This document shows, in pieces, positions 17,481 through 28,537 of a stretch of DNA of 64,000 nucleotides (position 1 is the first letter of the stretch; every line of letters begins with the position of its first letter). The position numbers and the translations under genes are program-made. The stretch is taken from the NCBI RefSeq assembly GCF_000471905.2, contig NW_006500103.1, positions 552,798 to 616,797 on the forward strand, in the 5' to 3' direction. The notes beneath the pieces are model-generated. The model did not search any database, was not told where the DNA came from, and worked only from the letters and a program-made list of their open reading frames with translations. The stretch is from Amborella trichopoda. Its lineage: Eukaryota; Streptophyta; Magnoliopsida; Amborellales; Amborellaceae.

Positions 17481-18200
17481 TGTCAGATCGTAGGTGGACC
17501 CTTTCCCACATCTATCAAGAGGGCAATATGGTAGCATATACACTTGCCTATAAGGCAACATTTTTATCTGATCCTATCGTTTGACGGTTTAGATCAATTG
17601 TATGTACTTCATGATTTGGCATAACTGCTCTACTATATAGTTGTAAAGATAGAATCAATATTTTATCTATTCTTATTGATGAAAACAGGTAGGGTTTTTT
17701 TCCCATTTTTCCGAAAAACCTAACCCAGGGCAAAATAATTTGATGCAAACTACAAAAGAGTATTATCCCAGTACGCTATCTCCCACAATAATTGGCGATT
17801 TGGACAACACTAAGATTCAAAATCTCTTGCATATTTTGCCTTTGTCGTTTCAATCGCAATTAAAAATTTTCCAAATGAATCATGGGTCCTCACTTTTGTG
17901 ACTTTGATTTGGACACGAAACCCTAACTTCACGTAGGGATATGCCCTTGAAGGGAAGCATCTTTTTTCTTTGATTGGCTTTGGCTAGTCTAAACTTTAAG
18001 CTTCAAGGCAAATAATAAAGTTTGAGAGAAAAAAAGAAAAAAAAAAAACTTCATGGCAAAGAATGTAGATTTCATATTTGGGCCCTTCATGCGAAAGTCA
18101 CATATTGTCCCACCCAAACATGGAAAGAAAAGTCCAATGCAAATGGTATAGTATTATGGCATTCATATGGCTCTCTCTCTCTCTCTATATATATATATAA
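17481..18200. other. Intergenic, nothing recognised
   Basis: No coding region or complete repeat is seen. A CT microsatellite merging into (TA)n ends at 18200. Confidence 0.4.
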
Positions 18201-18398
18201 GAGTAATGATTATATAGGACCCTCCCACATCTATGTGTGTAAGACCTTGAAAGATCACCATTAAAATTGGTACAGATCTCTAGAAAAGTTATCACATAGG
18301 TGTGTGACTATTTTTCTAGAGATCTCTGCCAAATTTAATAGTGACCTTTTGGGATCCTATACACATGGGTGTAGAAGGATCTCATAGAATCATTACTC
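18201..18398. mobile_element. Foldback MITE (about 198 bp)
   Basis: The element starts 'GAGTAATGATTATATAGGA' and ends with its complement 'AGAATCATTACTC'. The arms stay complementary almost to the centre ('TTATCACATAGGTGTG'). It inserted beside a (TA)n run. It is of the same family as 13322-13727 and 61691-61891. Confidence 0.75.
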
Positions 18399-18834
18399 TA
18401 TCTATGTAATAATCTAAACTTCACAACCGTTCCTTCAAATAAAAAAGGTTCAAGAGAGAGTTCTGAAGGGTGAATTTATTTAATTTTGTAATCTATTTTT
18501 TAAAAAAGAGTTACTTTTGTGGAGGCAATTTTGTAGATATTACTACAAGACAAATGTTACTTTTGTCATCTCCATAAGGGGTAAAGTTAAAATTTTAATT
18601 AAAGGATAAAGGTACGCTACAAATAGAGTTTTAAGACACTAACTTCCAAAATGCTATTATATTTTTGTAAAAATTTCAAATTTGCTTTTGCTTGATGGTA
18701 AAATTATCTATTTAAATAATTTTTTAATAAAAAATAATGATTGTTTTGATAAATATATCCATCACAATAAGAAGTTGTTAACTATAGACAAACCATATCC
18801 ATATATATATATATATATACATATAATGGAAAAA

Positions 18835-19018
18835 AAAAAGGTCATCTGCCTGCCAAATGGTAGATTGTTATGACATCATATCTCTCTCTAGATGGAAACA
18901 AAAGGTCTTATGCAAATGGTAGTTTATCGTGACATGGTCTCTCTCTCTAGATGGAAACAAAAGGTCTTATGCAAATGGTAGTTTATCATGACATAGTCTA
19001 TCTCTCTCTCTCTCTCTC
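18835..19018. repeat. Tandem repeat of about 67 bp, 2-3 units, plus CT tract
   Basis: Two near-identical units contain 'AGATGGAAACAAAAGGTCTT' and 'GCAAATGGTAGTTTATC'; a more diverged unit precedes them. A (CT)n run closes the array. Confidence 0.8.
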
Positions 19019-19103
19019 TGGACCACATGAGGCTTGACTTCCATGAGATTGCATTCATATATCAAAGGTTCTTTTGATAAAAATATCTGATCAAAAATAT
19101 CTA

Positions 19104-19496
19104 AGGGTGTAGTTTGTATAAAGCCGAGGCCAGAACGGCTAAAGTAAGGCCCATCTTCAAATAGTATTGAAAAAATATTTTTTTAATATTAGAAATATTT
19201 GTAATGGCCTGAAAATTTATTTTCATCTCTAATTATAAAATTTAAAGCTTAAAAAATAGTGTAGATCGAGCAGATCTGCTAATACTTGAAAATCTAAAAA
19301 ATTGACGATCCAAAAATACATTATAGGATATAATATTTTTAAGACTATAAATCTTTTTTTTTCTCATGTTCATACATCTTGAGGTCGAGATGATGATTTG
19401 AATATTTCTAGGCATCGAAATAACCTCTTCCAATGAATTTTTAAGGTGCGTTTTAATTTGATTGTTTAGGGCTTTGCTCTTATATAAACTCAACCC
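19104..19496. mobile_element. Mutator-like MITE, type I, diverged
   Basis: The left end 'GGGTGTAGTTTGTATAAAGC' carries GCCGAGGC; the right end 'TTGATTGTTTAGGGCT' runs to CAACCC. The internal 'CATCTTGAGGTCGAGATG' hairpin is present in the reverse orientation. No clean 9-bp duplication remains. Confidence 0.7.
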
Positions 19497-20174
19497 TTTT
19501 CTAGTATCTAAACAAGCTCTAAACTTCATATGACCTTTGAAATAGACTAAGGTTTTGCAAAGTTGGCAATTGAGAGGCATAATGGCGTGATGTGTGAAAC
19601 AGGTCTATTTTATTACGGCGAATCTCTTATTGAGAAGTTTCCTATAAATGGCTTATTTTCTTCTTTTTTTTTATTGAGATGCACCTATAATTGCCTTTTG
19701 AAAGGGCTAATAAGACTTTACAGAAGAAGTCCTAGATACACTAACAATCCACCCTTTTGGGTCAAGGATTAGTTAGTAATCACTAAACTAATCCTCATTA
19801 GGTCAAATAAGTTAAATAACAAGAAAAGGTTTAAAATTAGATTGAGTTTGATTTACAATTAAGAATACGCATAGATGGGCCATCGCCATCCATAACCAAT
19901 AATGGGTGGTAGAGATTAACCCAAGATCTTACAATATCTCACCATGGTTAGTAAAACCAAAATGAAGCTCATCTCCGGTCCATGTGATTAGGACAGATTG
20001 GATGGCTCACGTGTGTATGGTGTATAATATCAACATGATGTGTATGGTATACTTGCCCTTTGGAGTATTATTGCAATCCTCACGCGTGACAATGAAAGGA
20101 ATCGAAATTCATCTCTTTATTTTCTTATTGGATATTTAATGGTTTATTCATTTTCGCTAGATATATTTACAAGT
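19497..20174. other. Intergenic, nothing recognised
   Basis: No gene and no complete repeat recognised. Confidence 0.4.
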
Positions 20175-20559
20175 GGGAAAATAGTTTGATAAGACTGCAG
20201 CGCTGTCAAAATAAGTAAAGCCTCACCTCATAACTCATCGAAAGTTTTAATTCAAGTATTGGAAAACCTTTATATCGATCATCTCAGCTTGAATATTATG
20301 GTTGTAAAAAAAATTTAGAATTTCATGCTCTAAAAGTAATGTATGTTAGTACAAATTATCTAGACTATCCATCTCGCCATAAAAAATGAGGGTTCATAGA
20401 TCTACAAGACCTATACCATTTATTGAGTTTAAGATTTTACTATATTGGAAATTGATTTTAGAGTCATGGAGATTTTTGTTGCTAAGAGTGCTTTTTGGAT
20501 GAGGATTCAATGTGAGGCTTTATTTTGTTTTCAAAGCCTAGGCCTTATAAAAACTTCAT
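20175..20559. mobile_element. Diverged Mutator-like MITE copy
   Basis: It keeps the family order (AAGCCTCACCTCA, hairpin region, right end 'AAAGCCTAGGCCTTATAAAA'), but the ends and the target duplication cannot be verified. Confidence 0.5.
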
Positions 20560-21588
20560 CTGCGTAGAATTATACAGAAACGAGATTGTATACAGGCTTC
20601 AAATTTTCACGAGAGACGGGATAAGTTAGGGTTGTCAACGGATCGGATCAGGTAGTGGTCCTCATATATGGACCTAGCAGAAAGTCCCCCTCACAAATAG
20701 TAATCTTTTCTAATATATTCTCTCTTCTATCTTTCTCCTGAGGCATTAATATAAATAAGGTGATGAGTGTTTGCATAATCTGTGAGCTGTTCATATGTAA
20801 GATGGTCCCAACATCCTTGCATAATCTCAAACGAAAGCACACGCATGCTTGCATGATTCTCTCTGGTTTGAAAAAGTTGAATAGAAAAGGGGCAAATTTT
20901 TTATATTTTTGGCCACGTAGTAGTGTTTTTTTTAAGACAATATTTGCCCCATTTCAATACAGTAAAGTGTGCATCAGAAACACAATTCATCTTCAAGATA
21001 TAGGAAAATAGGGGTTCTCTTGTTGCGCTTCTAAGTTCCATGCACTCGAACCAGAAGCCTAGTGCAAAGCATCATAATGTTGTATTCTTAAAGAGAGACT
21101 GCAGAGCAACTGAATGTTGTATTCAAAGATATTAGTAGGCACTGAAATAACTTATTGGGATGGCACGGCTACCACATAATGTCGATGTTTAACAGTTCAA
21201 ATTGAACCTAACCTCATCCAATAGTTACAAAATAGTTTTTTGTTATGGTGCATGAAATGAAAATAATAAAAATGTTTTAAGCATTATCGCCCCCCCCCCC
21301 ACCCCCCACTTTCAAAAAAATATAAATTTTATAAAAAATTAAAAAATAAAAACATAATCATTTTGTGGCCAATGGATGATGCCTTATTCAATCTGAACCA
21401 GTGGAAGGGTGGTACACCTTCCACCATCTACATGATGTGGACTCCACAGGAGCCTTTCTATAATTAAGGATATATCGTTATAATTTGAAATTTGTTATAA
21501 GCCCCGCATGTGTTAGGGTGAAGTATGCAGCTTATGCTTTTCAAATCCCAACCGCAAGTTTGTCCATGAATAATAAAAAGGTTAACGT
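20560..21588. other. Intergenic, nothing recognised
   Basis: No gene is seen. A C-tract, C10 then A then C6, lies near 21291. Confidence 0.4.
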
Positions 21589-21997
21589 TTTTATAAGGCT
21601 TAGGCTTATGAAAGCAAACTAGAGCTACCTCAAATCCTCGGCTTTATGAAAACAAAATAGAGCTACCTCAAATCCTCGTCCGGAAGGTACTTTTGATGAC
21701 TAAAAGCTCTATGATGGCTTTAAAATCAATTTCTAATTACACCGACAATAAAATTTGAAACTAAAAAACAGTACAGATCCTGTGGATATGTGAACACTTG
21801 TCTTTTCAATAAACTAGAAAGTCTAGATAATTTGTTACAAGATATATTATTTTTAGAATTTGAAATCCATAATATTTAAGTTGACACGATTGATGTAAAG
21901 GTTTTTCATTGCTTGACTTACAATTTTCGATGAGTTATGGTGTGATGATTTACTTATTTTGATATGCTTGCAACCCTATCAAACTAATTTCTTAATA
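21589..21997. mobile_element. Diverged Mutator-like MITE with 5' tandem duplication
   Basis: The terminal segment with 'AGAGCTACCTCAAATCCTCG' is duplicated in tandem (about 37-bp unit), followed by the family interior. The flanks share an AATAAAAA-like sequence, possibly the old target duplication. Confidence 0.5.
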
Positions 21998-22147
21998 AAA
22001 ATAGGGCCTGGACCACAAAATATCAGGGGTATATCTTGTAAACCATAACCTATGGGTCTTATCTGATTATTCCCTGTAATAAACAAGTGATTTTCTGCTT
22101 TTCCAAAAATGAAACCAATGATCATAACGTTCGGCAGGGGCCTTTAA

Positions 22148-22877
22148 GCAATGTTATAATAACACTTAAAACACCTTTTGAAATGAAGAGACTAGACTAT
22201 ATAAATGCAGAGAAGACGGTTCTACGAGCCGACCGGCCTATAGATCAGTATAGGTCAGAAGACCGATTGAAGGAGAGGAGACGAGATAGAATGGCAGACT
22301 CATTTTACCCCAGATTTTCTTGCATTTTTTTAAAAATTTGGGCCCCTAAATGAGACCTATATGTGTGCAAATTTTGGGGTCTTTTAGAGCCATGCTTCTT
22401 TCAAAATCCTAGCTTTATTAGATTAAAATCGGAGACTTTCGTCTATTTCTCTTTCAATCTTAGTGGTCCGGCTTATATTATACTATTAGCTAGTCGACCC
22501 GACCCAGACCCAATCTACCTAAAGTTCCACCGGCTATCCCCATCCAAATTCGGATCAAGCAAATAGGGACCCCTCTGCATATGGCTGTTAAGGTGGCCAG
22601 CAGCCATTTGGCTAAAGGGGTTAGCACGACCCTCACTTTTAGCAAGACATGTCAATACTTAAAGACACCTGGCTATATAAAAAATAATTAAAAATTATGG
22701 AGATGAGATATATTGCTATGTAAAAATAATTAAAAATTGTGAAGGAACTCATTGAAAGGCTTATAATTTTATATTTTTTAAATCCGAGCCAATCAATTAG
22801 ACTGGTTGTCAAACCAATCTTAACTTTAACCAAACCTTTTACCAGTTCGGTAGCCGAAATCCAATCTTGACAACACT
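22148..22877. mobile_element. hAT-like non-autonomous element (about 730 bp)
   Basis: A perfect 8-bp duplication GCCTTTAA (22140-22147 and 22878-22885) flanks ends that are short imperfect inverted repeats (GCAATGTTA against AGTGTTGTC). The open frames inside (22087-22566) show no domain and are not accepted as genes. Confidence 0.5.
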
Positions 22878-22885
22878 GCCTTTAA

Positions 22886-23519
22886 TCCACCCGCCTTACC
22901 CAAGAAACAATACCCAACTAGAGGAAAGAGACGCTCCCAACATTAACTCCACTATACAATTAAGTCCTAATGATATGGGACTTTCCATAAAGAAATATAT
23001 GTGTGATGTATCAGTCCAAGTAGGAAAAGCCTAAAACCACGTTCCTTTTGAACCCACTTTCATTATTCACACATGCATTGCAAGGTTAAAGTTCAAGAAC
23101 CACCATGATGACCTCTCTAAATTACACTAGGGAGTGGCAACTTGAATATTTAAATTTATCAATCATTCAATATTTTACCTATTTTTAACTGTTTCAACTG
23201 TGTTTTGATTTGATGAGACGTCAAGACTCTTTTAATCAAATCAAAAGATGAGTAAGATGTTAAATAGTTCATTTCTTAGGTGTATTTTGATAGATTTTCT
23301 TTTCTTGTATGACTTTTATAGTGCTAAAAGACTATTTGTTTCTGCGGAAACATATCATATATTCATTCTCCACTGAACTGGTAAATTTTGGAGATGTAAC
23401 CTCCTTCATCACGCCATCGACCTCATTTATTTCTGGTGAATCGGGGACCCCTACCCCTTTCATTATTTAGTTCAAAGCTACCGCAAAATATACATCAAAA
23501 GACCCTCAGAAAAGGAATA
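22886..23519. other. Intergenic, nothing recognised
   Basis: AT-rich; no gene or complete repeat recognised. Confidence 0.4.
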
Positions 23520-24165
23520 TTGGCAACATAAGAACTCAAGAAATCCAGAAGACGAGAACGCCAAATTGTAGCCTCCGAGCATCTTCATACTTTACTAATG
23601 CATCAACAACATGTTGTGCTTCTTTAAAAACATGATTCATGGTCCAATGCACATCCCAAAAATGCCACAGACAGTTATGAACAAGTGTGAAAAATGCCAA
23701 AGGGAACACTTAGTACCAGACAAGGCCATAGGGAATTTAAGCTCTTTAACTAGCTGAATACCACTTCTCAAAGCCATAAACTCCGTTACGTTATTCGAGT
23801 CCAAGCCAATTGGAACTGAAAAACCTGCCAGAAATCTACCACAATGATTACGAATAACTGAATAACTGCCCCGCTTCTTCATCTACTTTGATTCCCCAAA
23901 GAAGCCCCATCAATGTTTAGTTTGAAACCATCTAAAGATGGAAAACAACAAAAAACAATGAACCTTGTAGAGGCAGGTGCCTGCATCCATTTCAATTTAG
24001 GGTTGCAGATGATAGCTTTCTCACTTTAACTGAAAGGATCATGTCGTTACCTCTGCCGTCTCAACAATGTCATACATGGTTCTCTCCCTAGGGACCACTT
24101 TGCTCTCATGGATTCGATGATTTCTCTCCTGCCATATAAACCAAACGGTGACCGAGAAAAAGAAT
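23520..24165 (-). pseudogene. L1-type LINE 3' fragment (linker and RNase H part of ORF2)
   Basis: Read on the minus strand, 'VWFIWQERNHRIHESKVV' (near 24150-24090) matches the segment after the zinc-finger domain of plant L1 ORF2. 'FKLNIDGASLGNQSR' (near 23920) and 'VIRNHCGRFLAGFSVPIG' with 'NNVTEFMALRSGIQLVKEL' (about 23860-23740) match the plant LINE RNase H domain: DGAS strand, VIRD/N motif and E.A...G helix. A frameshift separates the two RNase H pieces. It is 5' truncated, as LINE insertions usually are. It is unrelated in orientation to the LINE at 35-41 kb. Confidence 0.75.
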
Positions 24166-24207
24166 TATGAATATATGGCACTTTTTAGGCGCTCCAAAAA
24201 AGGGCAA

Positions 24208-24714
24208 GCTTTTTATGCTTCTCTTATAGCATAGAAGTTCTATCCTCCCCCCTTATTCGACCATCCATTCTGAATGGAGAGCTAAGATTGCTTCAATAAC
24301 AATGTCACGTCTCTACACTATTTTATTTTTAAATTTTTTTCTATAAACTATTTTGACACCAAATTTTGGACGTTTATTCTCCTATTAAACTCACACGAGC
24401 GAAAAATATATATTTATATATATTTTTAATAAAATAAAATTACCAAAATACCCCTGAAAATTTCAAGGGGTATTTTGGTCATTATATTTTGTCAAAAAAT
24501 TATTTTTAATATTTTTTATGGGTGCGCCCCAATGAGAAGATGGCATATACCAAATTTAATATTCATAAAACTTGTATAACAAAAAACTAAAAATAAAATC
24601 CTTTGAGACGTTGGAGCTAAGATCAAACAGTAAGTGGCTGTCTTAATCAAAATTGGACAGCTAGATGGTAGGGGGAGGATAGAACGTTTATGCTGTAGGG
24701 AAGTATAGAAACCT
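24208..24714. mobile_element. TIR element paired with 10.5-11.0 kb, copy 2
   Basis: The left 'AGCATAGAAGTTCTATCC' and the right complement 'AGCATAAACGTTCTATCC' are parts of terminal inverted repeats of more than 45 bp. The interior is shared with 10545-11030. Non-coding, about 507 bp. Confidence 0.7.
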
Positions 24715-24992
24715 TTCCCCTCAAAAAAAAATCATAAAAGATAAAAGATTCAACAATCACGGTCTTATTTTTTGATGGTTAGATCTTACTGTTTCTATTC
24801 TAATTTTATTTTTTGAAAGTACTAAATGGATCCTGAAAATTCAAATTGAAAAATATCCACATATTGTCGTTTGCATGGGGGAGTAAGTGTATAAGTGCAT
24901 AGTGTGCTCTTGTGAGAAGTATGTACATGTGCTCCATCTTAATTAAATCTCTTAAAGGCATTGATTATAAAGTTTATTAAAGAAGACGGTGT

Positions 24993-25378
24993 ATTATGCT
25001 CCAGTAGGAGTACAATACATTTACTCTTTCGGTCAAAATACCTATGTGGGAGACTTTTTTTCAAATCTTAAATTTTGGAACCACCTAAGAATAACTAGAT
25101 AATTATTCTCAAAAGAAAATTTTTTAAAATTTGAGTTTTCTAACACTTAGATCTCACTATCAAAAAATTGGACGGTTTCTATTCAATCTTGAGACATTAT
25201 TTTTTCAAGTGCATAAAGAGTACAATTGGGGTTTTTTTTTTATTATTATTGATGTTAATATATAGGTTAAAGATGTTACATCCCCTAAATTTAGGGTTTT
25301 AAAATTAATCTTAGAGAGGGATTTACCCAAGGGAGTAAATAAACGGTATAATCCCGCGGGAGTATAATATCACTTGAC
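24993..25378. mobile_element. CTCC..GGAG TIR family MITE
   Basis: The left end 'GTATTATGCTCCAGTAGGAG' and the right end (complement of 'ATTATACTCCCGCGGGAT') are inverted repeats. The right one holds ACTCCCGCGGGAGT, a 14-bp perfect palindrome. The interior shares a 'TTGGACGGT' segment with 62640-63030. Confidence 0.65.
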
Positions 25379-26047
25379 ATTTGTTTTTGTTTAGGTAGTT
25401 CAATAGAGATGGAGTCCCTGAAAATGAAACTCAAGAGATCATGCTATGGTGCCTTTGGATGCTGACCACTTAGCCTCAGCAAAATTTGGAGCCCAAAACC
25501 GCAAATAGAACAAAGAAAGTCTCAAAAGTAAAGTGATGAAACTGGATGTATATCTTTTTTTCAATGTTTTCTTTCTAGAAAAAGAGAAATATAAAATTTG
25601 TTATATATTGTTTTTCAAAAAAAATCATTAATTGTGTATTTAAGAAATCATGAATATCACAATCATTCCTACTAATTAGATTTCAAATTTAATGGTTTGG
25701 AATGAGTCACAAATTTAGAAAATTTTTATTAAATATATTATTAAATAAAAAATGGCACTACCATTAGGTCAATTATGAAGTTCTTCATTCATATTTAAGT
25801 ACCGGGTAATAAAAAATTATTTTATTTTCTGAAAAATATAAATACTAATTTATTTTACAGTTTTAAGCCCCGATATACCAACCACTGATGTATTATATTG
25901 GTGCAAAACCCCAGTACTCCAAACTTCTAGATTGGGATTTTCACCTTTGGAACAAAAATAGAAGTGGGGGGAGAGACTAAACCTTTCTATTGGTATTTTC
26001 AACTTTGGAATTAAATTATAAGATATAGATAAATTGTTAAAGGAAAA
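25379..26047. other. Intergenic, nothing recognised
   Basis: No coding region or complete repeat recognised. Confidence 0.4.
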
Positions 26048-26056
26048 ATTGTTAAA

Positions 26057-26451
26057 GGAAAAAGTTTATATAAGGTTGCAACCTTCAAATGTAGAATTAC
26101 AAATACATCTCAAAAATCCATTGAAAAAAGTTATTTTAATGTTGAAAATCTAATTGATCATCTCGATATCGAGATATATGAATTTGAAAAAAAAAAGAAA
26201 AGATTTCGTGTCTAAAAAATAGTGCATCTTGCAACACATTATCTAGACCGTCTATTTTCAAGATTTTAATATGTTTATAGATCTACTTGATTTTTACCAT
26301 TTTTGGATTTTAAAGTTTTATAGTAAGATATGAAAATAGATTTTGAGATAATCATAATAATTTTGTACACCAAACTTATATGTTATGATAAAATTTGAAG
26401 GTGCGCCGTAATTTGATTGTTTAAGGTTGCAACCTTATAGAAACCACACCC
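26057..26451. mobile_element. Mutator-like MITE, palindrome type II, best-preserved copy
   Basis: This 395-bp element has a perfect 9-bp target duplication ATTGTTAAA (26048-26056 and 26452-26460). Both termini carry AAGGTTGCAACCTT. The internal palindrome reads 'CATCTCGATATCGAGAT'. Confidence 0.9.
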
Positions 26452-27115
26452 ATTGTTAAATAATTTATCTCTGAGGTACATTTTAATAAATTTCCCTATA
26501 TTAAAAATACATTAGAATGATTACATATGGTACATATGTTAGATTATTAGGGAAGAGATGGAACTCTCTCCTAGGATTACTGACAGCATTGTGAGATTTG
26601 AGATCGCAGAGATCGGGTCTTTTTCCCAGAATAATTAGAACTCAAAATTGATTATATGGTCTTCCTCTCCATGACCATGAAACCTTTCTTAAAGAGGGAC
26701 GGAAGGAGGCCGTTCTCCAACGTTTGATTGAGTTTCTGAAATCTTTGATAAACGTAGCCTTGTAATCTTGGGAGGTAGGTGGTTATTTTCTACCCATTAT
26801 ATAACAACACTTACTCTCTCTCTAAAAAGCCTTTCTATTTTAGTGATAAAGATTAAATTATAAAATAGAGAAAAATAACACGGTTAAAAACCCCATGGCT
26901 ACACACATGTACCAACAATTGCACCATTATAGTTCCTAATAAAAGAAATCAAATGCTCTACTTGACTATAACATCAGCGCGGCATAGAGCTGATGCATCT
27001 ATTACCTAGGTAGATTATAGGAAATTTATCAAACACACCTAACTTATCAACTATTTAACATTTTAGCTATATTTTTTAATTCAATTCAGAAAAGCCAAAA
27101 GATTTCCCACTCCGA
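26452..27115. other. Intergenic, nothing recognised
   Basis: No gene recognised. The left edge of the next element is ill defined. Confidence 0.35.
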
Positions 27116-27770
27116 CATAAGTATACAATCTATTTACTTCTTCGGGCATATAACACATGCTATGAATACTTTTTAGATCTCAAAATTTGGGGATGTAATC
27201 ACTACAACCCATAAACTAATCTCAGTAAAAAAAATCCAAAATAAACTCTATGTACTAGAAGCAAAAAAAAACACATCAAGGTGAATAAAGACTGGATGAA
27301 AAAAAAACACATCAAGGTGAATAAAGCCTGTCAAATTTCTGAAGGGCTAGATCTAAGTGTCACAAAACTCAATATTAAATTTTCTTTTTCTTTTGAAAAT
27401 AAACATCTAATATTAAATTTTCTTTTTCTTTTGAAAATAAACATCTAATACGTATTTTGTGGTTCCCAAAATTTTAAATAATCTTCCTAAATAGGTGTTT
27501 TGCACAAGGAAGTAATTGCACAGTATGCTCCCACGAGAGCATAGTAGATGTACCCTTTAAAAAATCCACATGATTGAAGTATTTGAAAATAAGTAAGAAA
27601 AAAAAAAATCATCTAAAACTTCCCACGTGGTTTCCAAAATTTTAAATAATCTTCCTAAATAGGTGTTTTCCACATGGGAGTAGTTGCACAGTATGCTCCC
27701 GCAGGAGCATAGCAGATATGCACTTTAGATAATCCACATGATTGGAGTAGTTGAAAATAAGTAAAATGTT
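27116..27770. mobile_element. CTCC..GGAG family MITE with duplicated right end
   Basis: The right-end module containing 'CAGTATGCTCCCACGAGAGC' (27517) recurs as 'CAGTATGCTCCCGCAGGAGC' (27689) in a tandem duplication of about 170 bp. Smaller tandem repeats of about 35 bp ('CACATCAAGGTGAATAAAG') and 43 bp ('TAATATTAAATTTTC') also lie inside. Confidence 0.6.
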
Positions 27771-28537
27771 AAAGTTCAGAAAAAAGGAAAACACCCGTTC
27801 AAGTTTCAAGAGATAACCTGAGGGGGTATTTATGACTCAGTTATATACCAAATATTAAAACCAAGCAAGAACATTCCATAAACCAAGGGGCCAACGGCTA
27901 CACACTCCAAAAACAAAAGATGGATCTTTTCGCTTGAAATTTTGCACGAAATCTATGATTCCAAAATAAACAATTTCAAGAAAAAAAAAAAAAAAAACTT
28001 TTAATGAGTTCTGGAAAGCACCAAATGGACGGCCCCTGTTTCACAAAAATGGCGGACTTCTTTCCCCATTTTTTTATGTTAATTCAATATTTTTTGGTAG
28101 CCTAATCGAGTGATACATGTGCGCAAAATTTAGGATCCAACAGACTCCTACTATTCGAATTGAATTACCCTTCATCCATGAAGCTCCCGTGAAAAAGTGA
28201 ATGACAAGATCCAACAGTACATAGTTGATTTTGGAGGAACCATAAATATCCTCAAGAAACATATATAAACATATATAAGAACTCATCTTGAAGCCAGTAC
28301 AATTGAGCAAATCCACTTATTAAGATTGATATACATTAAAATTTGAGAGATACTAAAGAAAGACAAAAGAAATCAAGATGAAGGGGTATCTTGTATGGTA
28401 ATGTTGGTGGTTAAATATCACAACTTTTGGATCCGAAACTGTGGTTATACACTAGAATACAGTATTCTAAAACACACCAGAAACCACCCTTAATGAAGAC
28501 TGACGAGCCTCGTCTTTTGTATATATCTGATACTGTC

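Noticed and set aside
22087-22566. Two plus-strand frames of 67-88 codons
   Set aside because: They lie inside a non-autonomous hAT-like element and show no protein motif.
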